DNA of 64,000 bases from JACKHO01 sp041398745 (GCA_041398745.1 JAWKUB010000002.1:558001-622000), one strand, 5' to 3'. Numbered from the stretch's first letter, positions 8,984-17,725 are shown. The notes: generated by a model not told the origin, from the sequence alone. Made by a program: numbers and translations.

Positions 8984-9520
8984 TCACGCTTGCCGACTGG
9001 CCAGTGCAGCTTTTTCATTCCTGATGATTTCGTCAACGCGTCGGAACAGCTCAGGATGCCCTTCGGTCAACACCTGAAGCTGCAGTTCTTTTTCTTTCAG
9101 GTACGTTTTGGCAAAGCCGGGATCGGACGTCGCAATGCCGGTGAGATTGTCGATAAGGTCGGCCAGCTTCACAGTTTTTGCACGCGGGTCGGCTTGTGCC
9201 GTGTGCTGTCGGTCGATTTCTTTGCGTCGCGCCCGATTGCCGTCAGACTTCTTCGAAGCGTTAGTGAGATCACCCACCAGTCGAGCTACATCGTCGCCGA
9301 ACTCGGTAGCGATTTGTTCGAGCGTAATTGGGGTGTCCTCGACGACATCGTGTAGCCAAGCCGCGGCAATCATGACTTCGTCGTCGGTCACCGATGCAAC
9401 CGTCTTTGCAACTGCCTCGGGATGCACAATGTACGGCTCCGCTGAATACTTGCGTCTCTGATCTGCCTCTTCATGAGCGACTCGGGCAAACTCAGCAGCT
9501 TTGCGGACTAGTTCTGACAT
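8984..9520 (-). CDS. Stand-alone (p)ppGpp hydrolase-like HD protein (MESH1/SAH type)
   Basis: 178 residues, the size of animal MESH1 and bacterial small alarmone hydrolases. Landmarks of the RelA/SpoT hydrolase domain are in order: RRKYSAEPYIVHP (His-box 1 and guanosine pocket), AAAWLHDVVEDTP (HD plus the catalytic ED pair) and KTVKLADLIDNL (the Mn-binding Asp with Asn). There is no synthetase, TGS or ACT domain. The expected role is removing the 3'-diphosphate of (p)ppGpp; some relatives act on other nucleotides such as NADPH. It is transcribed toward the sulfatase gene and 69 bases from it, with the GH16 gene upstream on the same strand. Confidence 0.85.
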   Translation of the reverse strand: MSELVRKAAEFARVAHEEADQRRKYSAEPYIVHPEAVAKTVASVTDDEVMIAAAWLHDVVEDTPITLEQIATEFGDDVARLVGDLTNASKKSDGNRARRKEIDRQHTAQADPRAKTVKLADLIDNLTGIATSDPGFAKTYLKEKELQLQVLTEGHPELFRRVDEIIRNEKAALASRQA

Positions 9521-9575
9521 TAGTGAACGACTTCAGTTCGGCGTGACAGTTTATGGGGTGGTTTGGATGGCAGGT

Positions 9576-10553
9576 TTAGTTGGCGAACGGCAATTTGCCT
9601 TGGCCTCGGGGCTTCGGCTCAGGGTATCCACCAGACTTTTCATAGACCCGCACGTAGTCGACAACCATTTCAGCCGGAAGTTCGGTCGAGTCATTGGGAT
9701 TGCCAACGAAGCCACCCCCAATAGCTACATTCATCACCAGATAAAACGGTTGATCAAATGGTGCTGGCCAGGGATTCAATTCCGACTCATTTCGAGGAGC
9801 ACGTCCGTTTGGACCATCAGTCTGACTGCTGCTCCACCAGAACGACTGTTTGGCAAATTGTTTCTCGTTGACGAACCAGCGAATTTCACCGGGCTCCCAT
9901 TCCACGGCGTATGTGTGGAACTTCGTAATGTCATCACCCTGAGGAAAACTGAATTCGCCGCCGGAGTGAGCATTGTGCGGCCAGCGCGAGCCGTAATGTA
10001 AAGTGCCGAGCACTTTGCCCGGTTCCTGACCGCGGGCCTCCATGACGTCGAGTTCGCCCGACGACGCCCATGGTCCGTAGGCGTCGCTCTGCGGAAGCAT
10101 CCACAACGCCGGCCAGACACCCTGGCCCGTCGGCAGCTTCGCCCGGAATTCGAATCGACCGTACTTCTGGCTGAAGAGTGACGTGCCATCCCGCTTGCGT
10201 GTCTTCAGTCGTGCCGATGTGTATCCGCAGCCGTGGAGTGACTCTTTGACCGCCCGAATGTGGAGCATTCCGTCATCCACAAACGCGTTGGTAGAATCAC
10301 TGGTGTAATACTGCAATTCCCCGTTGCCCCAGCCCGAAATCCACTGGTTCGCATTGTAGTTGTAGAAGCCATTTCCAATGTCGAAGTCCCACTTTTCGCG
10401 GTCGATTGTAGGGCCTTCGAACTCGTCCTGCCAGGTAAGTTTCCATCCGGCCCGTTCCGGTTCAGCGGCGCAAACGAACTGATGAGCGAGTAGCAGTATC
10501 GCCAGAATGGAGAGAATGCCGTCTGGTATGCGAAAACGCATTTGTGAATTCAT
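9576..10553 (-). CDS. Secreted family 16 glycoside hydrolase (laminarinase/beta-1,3-glucanase-like)
   Basis: 325 residues from ATG 10551-10553, chosen because it gives a normal signal peptide (about residues 8-29 hydrophobic, ending CAA). The GH16 catalytic motif GELDVMEARG carries nucleophile Glu167, Asp169 and acid/base Glu172. The flanking elements WQDEFEG, GRFEFRAKLPTGQGVWPALWMLP and FYLVMNVAIGG are typical of bacterial endo-beta-1,3-glucanases. It retains the anomeric configuration and works on algal or fungal glucans outside the cell. A longer frame reaches 10646 but would hide the signal peptide. Divergent from the O-methyltransferase gene. Confidence 0.9.
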   Translation of the reverse strand: MNSQMRFRIPDGILSILAILLLAHQFVCAAEPERAGWKLTWQDEFEGPTIDREKWDFDIGNGFYNYNANQWISGWGNGELQYYTSDSTNAFVDDGMLHIRAVKESLHGCGYTSARLKTRKRDGTSLFSQKYGRFEFRAKLPTGQGVWPALWMLPQSDAYGPWASSGELDVMEARGQEPGKVLGTLHYGSRWPHNAHSGGEFSFPQGDDITKFHTYAVEWEPGEIRWFVNEKQFAKQSFWWSSSQTDGPNGRAPRNESELNPWPAPFDQPFYLVMNVAIGGGFVGNPNDSTELPAEMVVDYVRVYEKSGGYPEPKPRGQGKLPFAN

Positions 10554-10742
10554 TGGGAAAAGCACGGGCAGATGTCTGAATTGGTGTACGTTGTCACATC
10601 TTATCGTGGCGCGTTCTCGCAACCAACTTGGGCGGCCATGAAACATGGTTCACATTTCTCTGATGGTCTTTGGTCCGGCGGCACGATACGCTCTGGGTGG
10701 AAATTCCGAATATCTCATGGCCTTGCAAAGACCTGCACCAGT

Positions 10743-12230
10743 ATGCTGCGACTCATTTTCAAAGACGACGGATCAGAACACGAAGACCTGCTCTTGCAGT
10801 TTGGCGAAGAACTGAAGCGTGGTGATTCATATTACCTCGCACTCGACCGGGCCATTGATCCCAAAGATTCCTCGCCGCGTAAAGTGCGAGTGGTTCTGCG
10901 AGCCATGTTTACGGCGTGGCTGAAGGCTCTTGAGGTATTGCCCTCTGAGCGACTGTACCTGCTGGTGGACGTCTCCGATCAAAGTACGACGTGGATCGAA
11001 GTCACTCCTAAGAATGAAAAACTCAAACTGAAGCTGGGCTGGTCGACACGCGAAGGATTCTCCGTGACGCCTTCGAAAGACGCCGTTTGCCACAGCACGC
11101 CAGATGATTTCACAGCGGTCACGGGTGTCGACAAATTGAAAATGTCGCACGAGGACCTCTGCGACTCGATTGAGCGTTGTCGACGCATGCTCGACGTACA
11201 GGAATGTTCGGAATCCGATCCCACTTCCATCCTGGAACATTATCGCGGCGCGTATGGATCACAACTGCTGGTGGCTGCCGTATCGCATTTTGATTTGTTC
11301 ACCAAACTGGCGAATGGACCGCTCATGATGGATGAGTTGCGTCGGCAGTTGGAACTGGAGAAACGACCGTTCAACGTGTTGACGACCGCGCTTCGTGCAA
11401 TGGAACTGCTGGAGGTAGACCGAGGTCGCGTAAGTGCAACCCCTCAAGCACTCGCCCATTTGACGGCACAAACTTTCGACATGCGCGACTACATCGGACT
11501 CATGGCCACATCGCCTGATGTATTGAACATGGTTGAGTTACTGCGGAACAACAAACCAGTTGGCTCGGATAGCGATGATGGCGTCGCATTCATTTTTCGC
11601 GATGGAGTGAAATCTGCGATGGACTCCTCGAACCTCGCACGGCATTTCACCGAGTCACTCGCAGGTCGGGCGAAAATCGTGGCTCCGGTGATGGCACGAC
11701 AGATTGAATTGCCAGTCGACGAACCTTCCACTCTACTCGACGTGGGCGGTGGTAGCGGGATTTACTCCATCGCATTGCTGGCTCGCTATCCACTCCTGAC
11801 GGCCACCATTATGGACAGCGAGGAAGTCTTGGCGGTGGCCGACGAATACGCACAGCGGTACGGCGTTGATGATCGCCTGACACTGCTGCCGGGAGACATG
11901 TTTACTTCACCCTTGCCGAAGTCCGACCGAGTTCTGCTCTCCAACATTCTGCACGACTGGGATGTGCCCGAGTGTTACAAGCTCGTGCAACGTTGTGCTG
12001 AGGCGCTGAGTGACGAGGGCCAATTACTCATACACGACGTCTATCTACACGATGATTTGAGCGGCCCGCTCCCCATCGCACTCTATTCTGCGGCCCTGTT
12101 TTCCTTCACCGAAGGGCGGGCCTACAGCGCTGCTGAGTACCAGGACTGGATGGAAGATGCAGGCCTTCAGGTGTCCGGTCCCTTCGCGACTGCCGTGCAC
12201 TGCGGGGTCTTGGTCGGTCAACAACCCTGA
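10743..12230 (+). CDS. SAM-dependent O-methyltransferase with an extra N-terminal domain
   Basis: 495 residues from ATG 10743. The C-terminal 330 or so residues are a plant-type O-methyltransferase (PF00891): a winged-helix dimerisation region (HFDLFTKLANGP, RALELLEVDRG-like), the SAM motif LLDVGGGSGIYSI near 331-343, and NILHDWD near 398-404 with the catalytic-position His. The first 140 or so residues are an extra domain I do not recognise, with no signal peptide. The frame is open back to 10572, overlapping the GH16 gene start on the other strand, so the start is uncertain; ATG 10638 is another candidate. Substrate unknown, likely a phenolic or small hydroxylated compound. Confidence 0.8.
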   Translation: MLRLIFKDDGSEHEDLLLQFGEELKRGDSYYLALDRAIDPKDSSPRKVRVVLRAMFTAWLKALEVLPSERLYLLVDVSDQSTTWIEVTPKNEKLKLKLGWSTREGFSVTPSKDAVCHSTPDDFTAVTGVDKLKMSHEDLCDSIERCRRMLDVQECSESDPTSILEHYRGAYGSQLLVAAVSHFDLFTKLANGPLMMDELRRQLELEKRPFNVLTTALRAMELLEVDRGRVSATPQALAHLTAQTFDMRDYIGLMATSPDVLNMVELLRNNKPVGSDSDDGVAFIFRDGVKSAMDSSNLARHFTESLAGRAKIVAPVMARQIELPVDEPSTLLDVGGGSGIYSIALLARYPLLTATIMDSEEVLAVADEYAQRYGVDDRLTLLPGDMFTSPLPKSDRVLLSNILHDWDVPECYKLVQRCAEALSDEGQLLIHDVYLHDDLSGPLPIALYSAALFSFTEGRAYSAAEYQDWMEDAGLQVSGPFATAVHCGVLVGQQP

Positions 12231-12413
12231 TTTTTCCCAATCCAGCGGCAGAATTCGCCTGTCGAGATTGTCATGAATTAACCTTCCGATGCGACCTCAT
12301 GTCTTTCCGACCAGTGCGAAAAGTTCGCAACGTGTTTGTTCGCAAGTCCTTATGTTGCAGTTCGGAAACTTGGGTACAACATTTATGGCGAGATCGAGTC
12401 ATATGAAAAGATC

Positions 12414-12443
12414 TTGACCCACTTCGCGAGACTGGCGTAATTT
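12414..12443 (+). promoter_or_regulatory. Candidate sigma-70-type promoter of a small RNA
   Basis: TTGACC at 12414-12419 and TAATTT at 12438-12443 are separated by 18 bases. Transcription would start near 12450, immediately before the first hairpin of the candidate small RNA. Confidence 0.5.
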
Positions 12444-12449
12444 CCGATC

Positions 12450-12551
12450 AAGATGAAGGCACTCGGCCATCCCCCCTCGCCAGAGCTGCTCATCGCCCCC
12501 GGGAATAGCTCGAGCACTCCCCCCCCATCGCTCGCTATTCTCGGGTTTTTT
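12450..12551 (+). ncRNA. Candidate small RNA of about 100 nt with two C-rich hairpin loops
   Basis: Hairpin 1 spans 12452-12494. GATGA pairs with TCATC, GCA with TGC, CTC with GAG and GGC with GCC, interrupted only by small bulges, and the loop is CATCCCCCCTC. Hairpin 2 (12498-12545) has a 12-pair stem (CCCGGGAATAGC against GCTATTCTCGGG, one G-T) extended by GAGC/GCTC, with the loop ACTCCCCCCCCAT, and is followed by six T. The promoter-like boxes just upstream and the terminator at the end define a complete short transcription unit with no plausible ORF. It sits 220 bases after the O-methyltransferase stop, too far to be only its terminator. The C-rich loops could pair with G-rich ribosome-binding sites; that is inference. 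Confidence 0.6.
12498..12551 (+). terminator. Strong intrinsic terminator ending the candidate small RNA
   Basis: A 16-pair GC-rich stem with a C-run loop is followed directly by TTTTTT (12546-12551). The reverse strand has no T-run after the stem, so it terminates rightward transcription. Confidence 0.8.
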
Positions 12552-12687
12552 ATTGCGCGGTGCGTGGACCAGTCCAGCAAGACACAATAGTGCGGTTTTC
12601 GGAACTTGCCTGTTGCAGATGACCCGTTCACTTCAGTATTTGTTGTGTTTGACAACGCACTTCAAGTTTGACGGGGGATGGGTGACC

Positions 12688-13302
12688 ATGCGACTTCTTC
12701 TTGCGACATTGGCTGGCGGCGCTGTTTGCTACATTTGGGGAGTACTCGCCTGGCTAGCCTTGCCCGTTCACAGTCAAACCATGACGGAGTTGCCCGATGA
12801 GGCTGCCGTGACCTCAGCGCTTGAGGCACAGAACCTGGTGGAAGGGGTGTATGCCGTTCCGGGTTATCCTGAAATGGCCGATGATGCAACTGCGGAAGAC
12901 CAAACAGCTGCGTGGGAGGAATTCACCAAGGCCCACCAAGCTGGACCGGTCTATAGCATCTACTACCGTCCCAAGGGCATGACGCCCATGGGGCCTGACA
13001 CTATGGGTAAGGGATTTGCACTAGATCTGCTGGCGGCTGGGATTGCCGCGTTTATTGTGTCGCAACTTGCTGCCAATGGTGCGAGCTTTTTCGTCCGCTG
13101 GCGCACGGTATTTGTTATGGGATTGTTCACCTGCATTGTGGCCTACGGCGCATTGTGGAATTGGATGGCATTCCCCGACCGCTTTACAATCGACATGATG
13201 CTCGACGTCGCCATTTGCTGGAGCCTGGTTGGGCTGGTAATTGCTTCCATCATTCGAACCGAAGAAAAGCCGGTCGTGTCCGCCGATAGCGAAAACCGCT
13301 GA
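12688..13302 (+). CDS. Four-helix membrane protein of unknown function
   Basis: 204 residues from ATG 12688, which follows a GGGG-rich leader. One N-terminal helix (about 2-24) is followed by a soluble segment of about 90 residues that would face the periplasm, then three helices near 112-130, 138-160 and 172-191. The N-terminal LLLATLAGGAVCYIWGVLAW is conserved-looking but I do not recognise a family. It lies 108 bases upstream of tusA on the same strand and may share its transcript. Confidence 0.65.
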   Translation: MRLLLATLAGGAVCYIWGVLAWLALPVHSQTMTELPDEAAVTSALEAQNLVEGVYAVPGYPEMADDATAEDQTAAWEEFTKAHQAGPVYSIYYRPKGMTPMGPDTMGKGFALDLLAAGIAAFIVSQLAANGASFFVRWRTVFVMGLFTCIVAYGALWNWMAFPDRFTIDMMLDVAICWSLVGLVIASIIRTEEKPVVSADSENR

Positions 13303-13410
13303 CGCTTCATTCCTTCGAAACTCGACTGGTCGCAGTTCAAACTTGCAACTAAGCTCGCCGCGACTGTCCGAAACTTGAATTCAGGCTCCCCGCACCCGTG
13401 AAACAGAAAA

Positions 13411-13635
13411 ATGGAACATCGAGTACTCGACTGCCAGGGAATGAATTGTCCCATGCCCATCGTAGAAATGACGAAGACCGTACGAGAAATGTCGGATGGT
13501 GAACTTCTGGAAGTGCTCGCCACCGATTTGGCCTTCAAGCTCGATGTGGAAGCATGGTCGCGCCGAACGGGTCACATCATTGAGTCACTGGAAGAGGGGC
13601 CAGTCCTTAAGGCTATGATTCGCGTCAAGAAGTAG
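13411..13635 (+). CDS. tusA: TusA family sulfur-carrier protein
   Basis: 74 residues, the normal TusA size. It opens with the fold's first strand and the active-site motif MNCPMP (CPxP), whose cysteine carries a persulfide. The C-terminal half contains the usual EVLATDLAFKLDVEAW helix region. TusA hands sulfur between persulfide carriers for tRNA thiolation, cofactor synthesis or sulfur oxidation. The DsrE-family gene starts 52 bases downstream on the same strand and a second DsrE-type gene lies at 16809-17381, so a sulfur-relay role is likely. Confidence 0.9.
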   Translation: MEHRVLDCQGMNCPMPIVEMTKTVREMSDGELLEVLATDLAFKLDVEAWSRRTGHIIESLEEGPVLKAMIRVKK

Positions 13636-13674
13636 CAGCAGCCCGAACGGTACTCACCGTCACTCGTCGATTAT

Positions 13675-13690
13675 GGAGATTGGACGAATG
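13675..13690 (+). promoter_or_regulatory. Ribosome-binding site that decides the DsrE-family start
   Basis: GGAG at 13675-13678 lies 9 bases before ATG 13688. The upstream ATG at 13673 overlaps this GGAG and has no site of its own. Confidence 0.55.
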
Positions 13691-14074
13691 GAATCAGAAA
13701 AGAATGTCGTCGTCATGTTGACGGCTGGAAAATCGGACAACGGAAAAAATGCCACACTTGCTTTTTCCTGTGCACTTTCCTCGCTGGCCCTCGGTCAGCC
13801 AACAACAGTCTTCCTGACAAGCGATGGAGCCGTCTGGGGATACCAAGGGAGTGCCAGTGGAATTTCTGTTCAGGGATTTCCACCGCTCGAAGTTTTGATC
13901 ACACAATACCTGGAGTCGGGTGGTTCACTGCTACTCTGTTCTGTCTGCCATAAGACCTGCAGTTCGGGCGGTCCAAATGATGAACCACATGGGCGCAAGC
14001 TGCCTCAAGTAAACATTGCAGGTTTTGCAACGGTCGTCGAACTTTCTTGCAACGGAGTTTGCATTACTTTCTGA
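13688..14074 (+). CDS. DsrE family protein
   Basis: 128 residues from ATG 13688. It shows the DsrE/DsrF fold pattern: a first strand NVVVMLTAGK, a helix with FSCALSSLALGQ, strand TTVFLTSDGAVWG and then PLEVLITQYLESGGSLLLCSVC. The cysteines in CSVCHKTC lie where DsrE proteins carry their reactive cysteine. CSVCH matches CXXCH by chance; without a signal peptide it is not a heme site. It presumably accepts sulfur from TusA encoded just upstream. Its last 70 bases overlap the 3' end of the PAS-GGDEF-EAL gene on the opposite strand. Confidence 0.8.
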   Translation: MESEKNVVVMLTAGKSDNGKNATLAFSCALSSLALGQPTTVFLTSDGAVWGYQGSASGISVQGFPPLEVLITQYLESGGSLLLCSVCHKTCSSGGPNDEPHGRKLPQVNIAGFATVVELSCNGVCITF

Positions 14075-16797
14075 AGAAAGTTCGTCTGCTTCAGCGATTG
14101 CTGCATCCAGGTCACAAAGTCTTCTTCGCAGACTGGCTTGCCGATGAGATATCCTTGGAGAACGTCGCATTCCAACTCAGCCAGCCGTTTGGCCTGCTGA
14201 GCGGTTTCAACACCTTCCGCGACGACTGTCAGTCCCAGACCACTGCCGAGTGAGACCACGGCGCGAGCGATGGCTGCAGATGTCTTCGCGGAATGGACTT
14301 CTCGTACGAACGATGCATCAATTTTGAGCGTATCAATTGGTAGCGATTGTAAATAGCTGAGCGACGAGTATCCCGTTCCGAAGTCATCAATTGCAGTACG
14401 AACGCCAAGTTTGCGAAGCTGGAGAATCAGGCGACGGGCGCGCTCCACATCGTCGACCATGGCGTTCTCTGTAATCTCCAGTTCCAGCCATTCGGGCTTC
14501 GCACCGGCTTCTTTCAGAATGGCTTCCAAACGATCCAGGAATGCAGGATGCCGCATTTGTTGCGGTGAAATGTTCACTGCTACTGGAAACGGGTTGTAGC
14601 CCGCGTCCGCCCAGCGACGACAGCACTTCGCCGCGTGCGTGAGAACCAGTTCTCCGAATGGGACAATGAGACCGGACTGCTCTGCAATTGGAATGAATTC
14701 GCTGGGAGGCACGTACGTTCCGTCATCCCGCTTCCAACGTGCCAATACTTCGCAGCCACGGAGCACACCGGTGCGGCTACAGACCTTGGGCTGAAAACGC
14801 AGTGTAATGTCGCCGCCCTGCAATGCCTGGCGGAGATCTCGTTGAATTTGATGCCGCTGATCGACACTTGCCTGCATGTTGCGGTCGAAAACACGAACGG
14901 AGTTCTTCCCGGCAGACTTTGCCGCGTACATGGCAATATCGGCGTTCTTCATCAGCACTTCTGCTGAATCGGAATGGTCGGGATACAGCGTGACACCAAT
15001 ACTCGTACCGACAATGGCTTCACTTTGCCCCAACCGGAACGGCGCCTGAAATGCTTTCAGAATTCTGTCAGTGATTTCAGCCAAACGTCGGTAGGCGGGA
15101 TCTAAATCAGGAACAAGGACCGCGAATTCATCGCCGCCGAAGCGGGCAATAAATGCCTCCGTTCCAATAATGCTTGTCAGACGACGTGCCACGAGCTTCA
15201 ACAGACGGTCGCCAACCGAGTGCCCGAGCGAGTCATTGACGTGTTTGAAGTCGTCCAGATCCAGGAAGCAAACTGCGAACTCAGCACCGCCAGACTCATC
15301 GCCAATGAGTTCACCCAGATACCGACGGAAGAAGCGCCGATTCGGCAAACGCGTCAAATTATCGTACAAAGCCTGTTGTTCCAGTTGTCGCTGCGACTCC
15401 TCCAATTCGGTGACATCGGAGAACATGACAATGAGGCGATTGCCAAATCCATCCATGTTTCCGCTGCGGCTAATGGAGGTCCAATACCAGCGATCCTGCT
15501 GAATTCCACTGTTTATCTGAACCTTTCCCGACCACGAAGCACCTTCCGCAACAGCGGCCAGGTCATTCGCAAAAGTCGGCTGTTTGATGTCGAGCACCGC
15601 TGTCAATGGACGTCGTGCGATTTCGTCCAATGTCTTTCCGGCCATTTGTAGAAACATCGGATTTGCTTCAACAATACGGCCATCACGAGTCAGGATTACG
15701 ACACCCTCGGCTGCATTGTTGAAGACGCTCGCCAACAAACTCAAGCGTCGCTCACGCGCACGGTCGGCGGTAATATCGCGCGATGTGGCAACCACGTAGG
15801 ACGCCCCGGTCACGGCATCTTCAAATGATGATTGTCGCGTAGAGAATGTGCGGCGGACACCGGAATTCAGCGTGAGGTCATATTCCCCTTCCTGGTCGTA
15901 CTCCGTGCCGCAAACTTCGGAGATTGGTCGTCCGAGCGACTCTTCCCGCTCGACTTCAAAGTCCTCGCAGAAGGCATTGTTGGCCACAACGAGTCCCTGA
16001 TCATTCGACTTTACGTACAAATGGTCTGGAACCGCGTTAATAATGTTGTCCAGAAAATCGCGATGCCGTCGCAATTCACGCTCCAACTGCTTGCGGCTCG
16101 TGATGTCGTGCAGTGTCACCAAAACGTGATCGTCCGACTGCATGCTGAAAGCAGTCATGGTGACTTCACACCAAATGACGTCGTCGACATACGTCGGGAA
16201 GGCAACCTCAACCGCTGCGTTTTCGCCATTCAGCGCCCGTGTATAATTCTCCTGCAATATCGACTGGGCAGGTGAGCCGTCTTCGAGTGTTGCCTCATCG
16301 AATTTGGAGGGCCATTGATCGGCCGAACTCTGGCACCCGAGCAGACGTTCGGCCTGTGCGTTGCAGGCAACACGGCGTCGATCCCGCATAATGAGGACGG
16401 CGTCATGCGTACGTTCGAAAATGGTGTCGGCGAGTCGCTTTGTGTCTTGCGCTGCCGATTCCGCAGCCGCACGAGCATTTGCCAGTTCCCGCCGCGTCAA
16501 TTCCAATTCATCAATGATTTCGGCCGAATGCACAATGGCATCGGCCTGTGCACGCGCCATTTCATCAGAGCGTTTGCGCGTGGCCTGGAAGTCGCTGTCA
16601 GCCTGCGAAATCGCATCGCTGAGGATTTGCAGGCGCTGAGAAATGTCGTCCGTTGTTTGCGTTTCCGCTACGCTATTTGGCGACGAAAAGGCAAGCAGTT
16701 CTTTCAGTTCGTCGAGATCTTCGAGGATCTCGGCAAAAGTACGCACCGGCGGGGGCGTGACTGAAAGGGACTTTCGGTCAGGCTGTGGGGAAGTCAT
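14005..16797 (-). CDS. PAS-GGDEF-EAL cyclic di-GMP turnover protein
   Basis: 930 residues, no membrane segment. An N-terminal coiled-coil region (about 1-115) is followed by three PAS domains (about 120-240, 245-355 and 365-475), a GGDEF domain with intact GGDEF near residue 552 but no RxxD inhibitory site, and an EAL domain with EVLARW near 684. The EAL catalytic set is complete: NISPQQ, ELEITENAM, DDFGTGYSS, LKIDASF, VAEGVET and QGYLIGKPV. It could therefore both make and degrade cyclic di-GMP in response to signals read by the PAS domains. It starts 11 bases after the DsrE2 gene on the same strand, suggesting co-transcription with a sulfur-relay gene. The 3' end overlaps the DsrE gene by 70 bases tail to tail. 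Confidence 0.93.
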   Translation of the reverse strand: MTSPQPDRKSLSVTPPPVRTFAEILEDLDELKELLAFSSPNSVAETQTTDDISQRLQILSDAISQADSDFQATRKRSDEMARAQADAIVHSAEIIDELELTRRELANARAAAESAAQDTKRLADTIFERTHDAVLIMRDRRRVACNAQAERLLGCQSSADQWPSKFDEATLEDGSPAQSILQENYTRALNGENAAVEVAFPTYVDDVIWCEVTMTAFSMQSDDHVLVTLHDITSRKQLERELRRHRDFLDNIINAVPDHLYVKSNDQGLVVANNAFCEDFEVEREESLGRPISEVCGTEYDQEGEYDLTLNSGVRRTFSTRQSSFEDAVTGASYVVATSRDITADRARERRLSLLASVFNNAAEGVVILTRDGRIVEANPMFLQMAGKTLDEIARRPLTAVLDIKQPTFANDLAAVAEGASWSGKVQINSGIQQDRWYWTSISRSGNMDGFGNRLIVMFSDVTELEESQRQLEQQALYDNLTRLPNRRFFRRYLGELIGDESGGAEFAVCFLDLDDFKHVNDSLGHSVGDRLLKLVARRLTSIIGTEAFIARFGGDEFAVLVPDLDPAYRRLAEITDRILKAFQAPFRLGQSEAIVGTSIGVTLYPDHSDSAEVLMKNADIAMYAAKSAGKNSVRVFDRNMQASVDQRHQIQRDLRQALQGGDITLRFQPKVCSRTGVLRGCEVLARWKRDDGTYVPPSEFIPIAEQSGLIVPFGELVLTHAAKCCRRWADAGYNPFPVAVNISPQQMRHPAFLDRLEAILKEAGAKPEWLELEITENAMVDDVERARRLILQLRKLGVRTAIDDFGTGYSSLSYLQSLPIDTLKIDASFVREVHSAKTSAAIARAVVSLGSGLGLTVVAEGVETAQQAKRLAELECDVLQGYLIGKPVCEEDFVTWMQQSLKQTNFLQKVMQTPLQESSTTVAKPAMFT

Positions 16798-16808
16798 TGC
16801 TGCTGGTC

Positions 16809-17381
16809 TTAAATGAAAAGCGTTGTGTTGGCCTTGGATGTCAGGTCCGCAAAGGTAGCCACGCCACAGTAGTCCAGCCCGGGATAGTCAATGAGCTCTT
16901 CACGTCGAATGCCCATAAGTTGCATGGACATTTCGCAAACTCGGATGTTGACTCCAAGTTCCGCAGCAGTGGGAATGAGCTGATCGAGGTCGGCAATGTT
17001 TTTCTTCTTCATCTCGCTTTGCATCAGCATGCGGCCCAGGCCACACATATCCATTTGCGAAAGCGCGGTACGACCCGCACCTCGTGGAAGCATCCAACCG
17101 AATGCCCATTCCACCCAGGACTTACCACGAGACTGAGCAGCATCTTTCTTGAGTGCTGCTGTTCCCCAGAACGTAAAGAACATGGTCACGTTCATTCCGC
17201 AAGCGGCCGCACCATTTGCCATAACGAAAGCGGCCAGGAGACGGTCGCGACTTGCATCGAAGACCAATAGGTTCATCGTGTTCGGGTCGGGAGCATCTTT
17301 GAGTTGCGTTTCCAGCTTCTCCATCCGAGCTTGTAGTTCCTGAATCTCGGTGGGCTGTTCAAGTAGGTCGATGGTGGACAC
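16809..17381 (-). CDS. DsrE/DsrF/DsrH-like (DsrE2-type) sulfurtransferase-family protein
   Basis: 190 residues from a GTG. A short helical N-terminus (ELQARMEKLETQLKD) precedes a DsrE-like domain: NLLVFDASRDRLLAAFVMANGAA, GMNVTMFFTFWG, then LGVNIRVCEMSMQLMGI. The last block, with its cysteine, is the hallmark of the DsrE2 type that accompanies TusA in sulfur-oxidising and persulfide-handling operons. Two hydrophobic stretches (about 50-75 and 92-104) may bring it to the membrane. The PAS-GGDEF-EAL gene follows after 11 bases. Confidence 0.85.
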   Translation of the reverse strand: MSTIDLLEQPTEIQELQARMEKLETQLKDAPDPNTMNLLVFDASRDRLLAAFVMANGAAACGMNVTMFFTFWGTAALKKDAAQSRGKSWVEWAFGWMLPRGAGRTALSQMDMCGLGRMLMQSEMKKKNIADLDQLIPTAAELGVNIRVCEMSMQLMGIRREELIDYPGLDYCGVATFADLTSKANTTLFI

Positions 17382-17725
17382 GAGGAATCCAGTAGAGGAA
17401 GGAGGTTGCAGTCGGAGTCGGTAGGAGAGAAAAGCGCTTCTCTACTCAAAGCTAGGACGCCTCTGGCAAACGTGCTTTGCCGGAAACGGCCAACTTCCAG
17501 ATTTGCTGGTCCGGTTAGTCCGGTCAGATCAAATGTTCCTGTGGCCAGAATGAAACATCGCGGCGACATTCAGAAGGTGATGCAAGATGCAGCAACAACG
17601 GTCGACCTCTTCATTCGAAATGGCTCCAGGAGCTCGTTCTTTCCGCATGACATTTGTCATTGCTCGCGTCATCTGGCACGATACTCGGGGCTGCCTAATG
17701 CAATTCAATTCAACGTACTACACCG
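17382..17725. other. Gene-free divergent intergenic region (344 bp)
   Basis: It lies between the DsrE2-type gene (leftward) and the SAM methyltransferase (rightward) and must hold both promoters. The small frames here lack coding character and ribosome-binding sites. I see no convincing promoter boxes, repeat or structured RNA. Confidence 0.6.

Noticed and set aside
12383..12655. A 90-codon reverse-strand ORF across the small-RNA region
   Set aside because: It runs through the hairpins and terminator, has no recognisable protein features and the C/G runs give low-complexity codons.
13688..14074. A CXXCH motif (CSVCH) in the DsrE protein as a heme site
   Set aside because: The protein has no signal peptide and fits the DsrE fold, where these cysteines carry sulfur.
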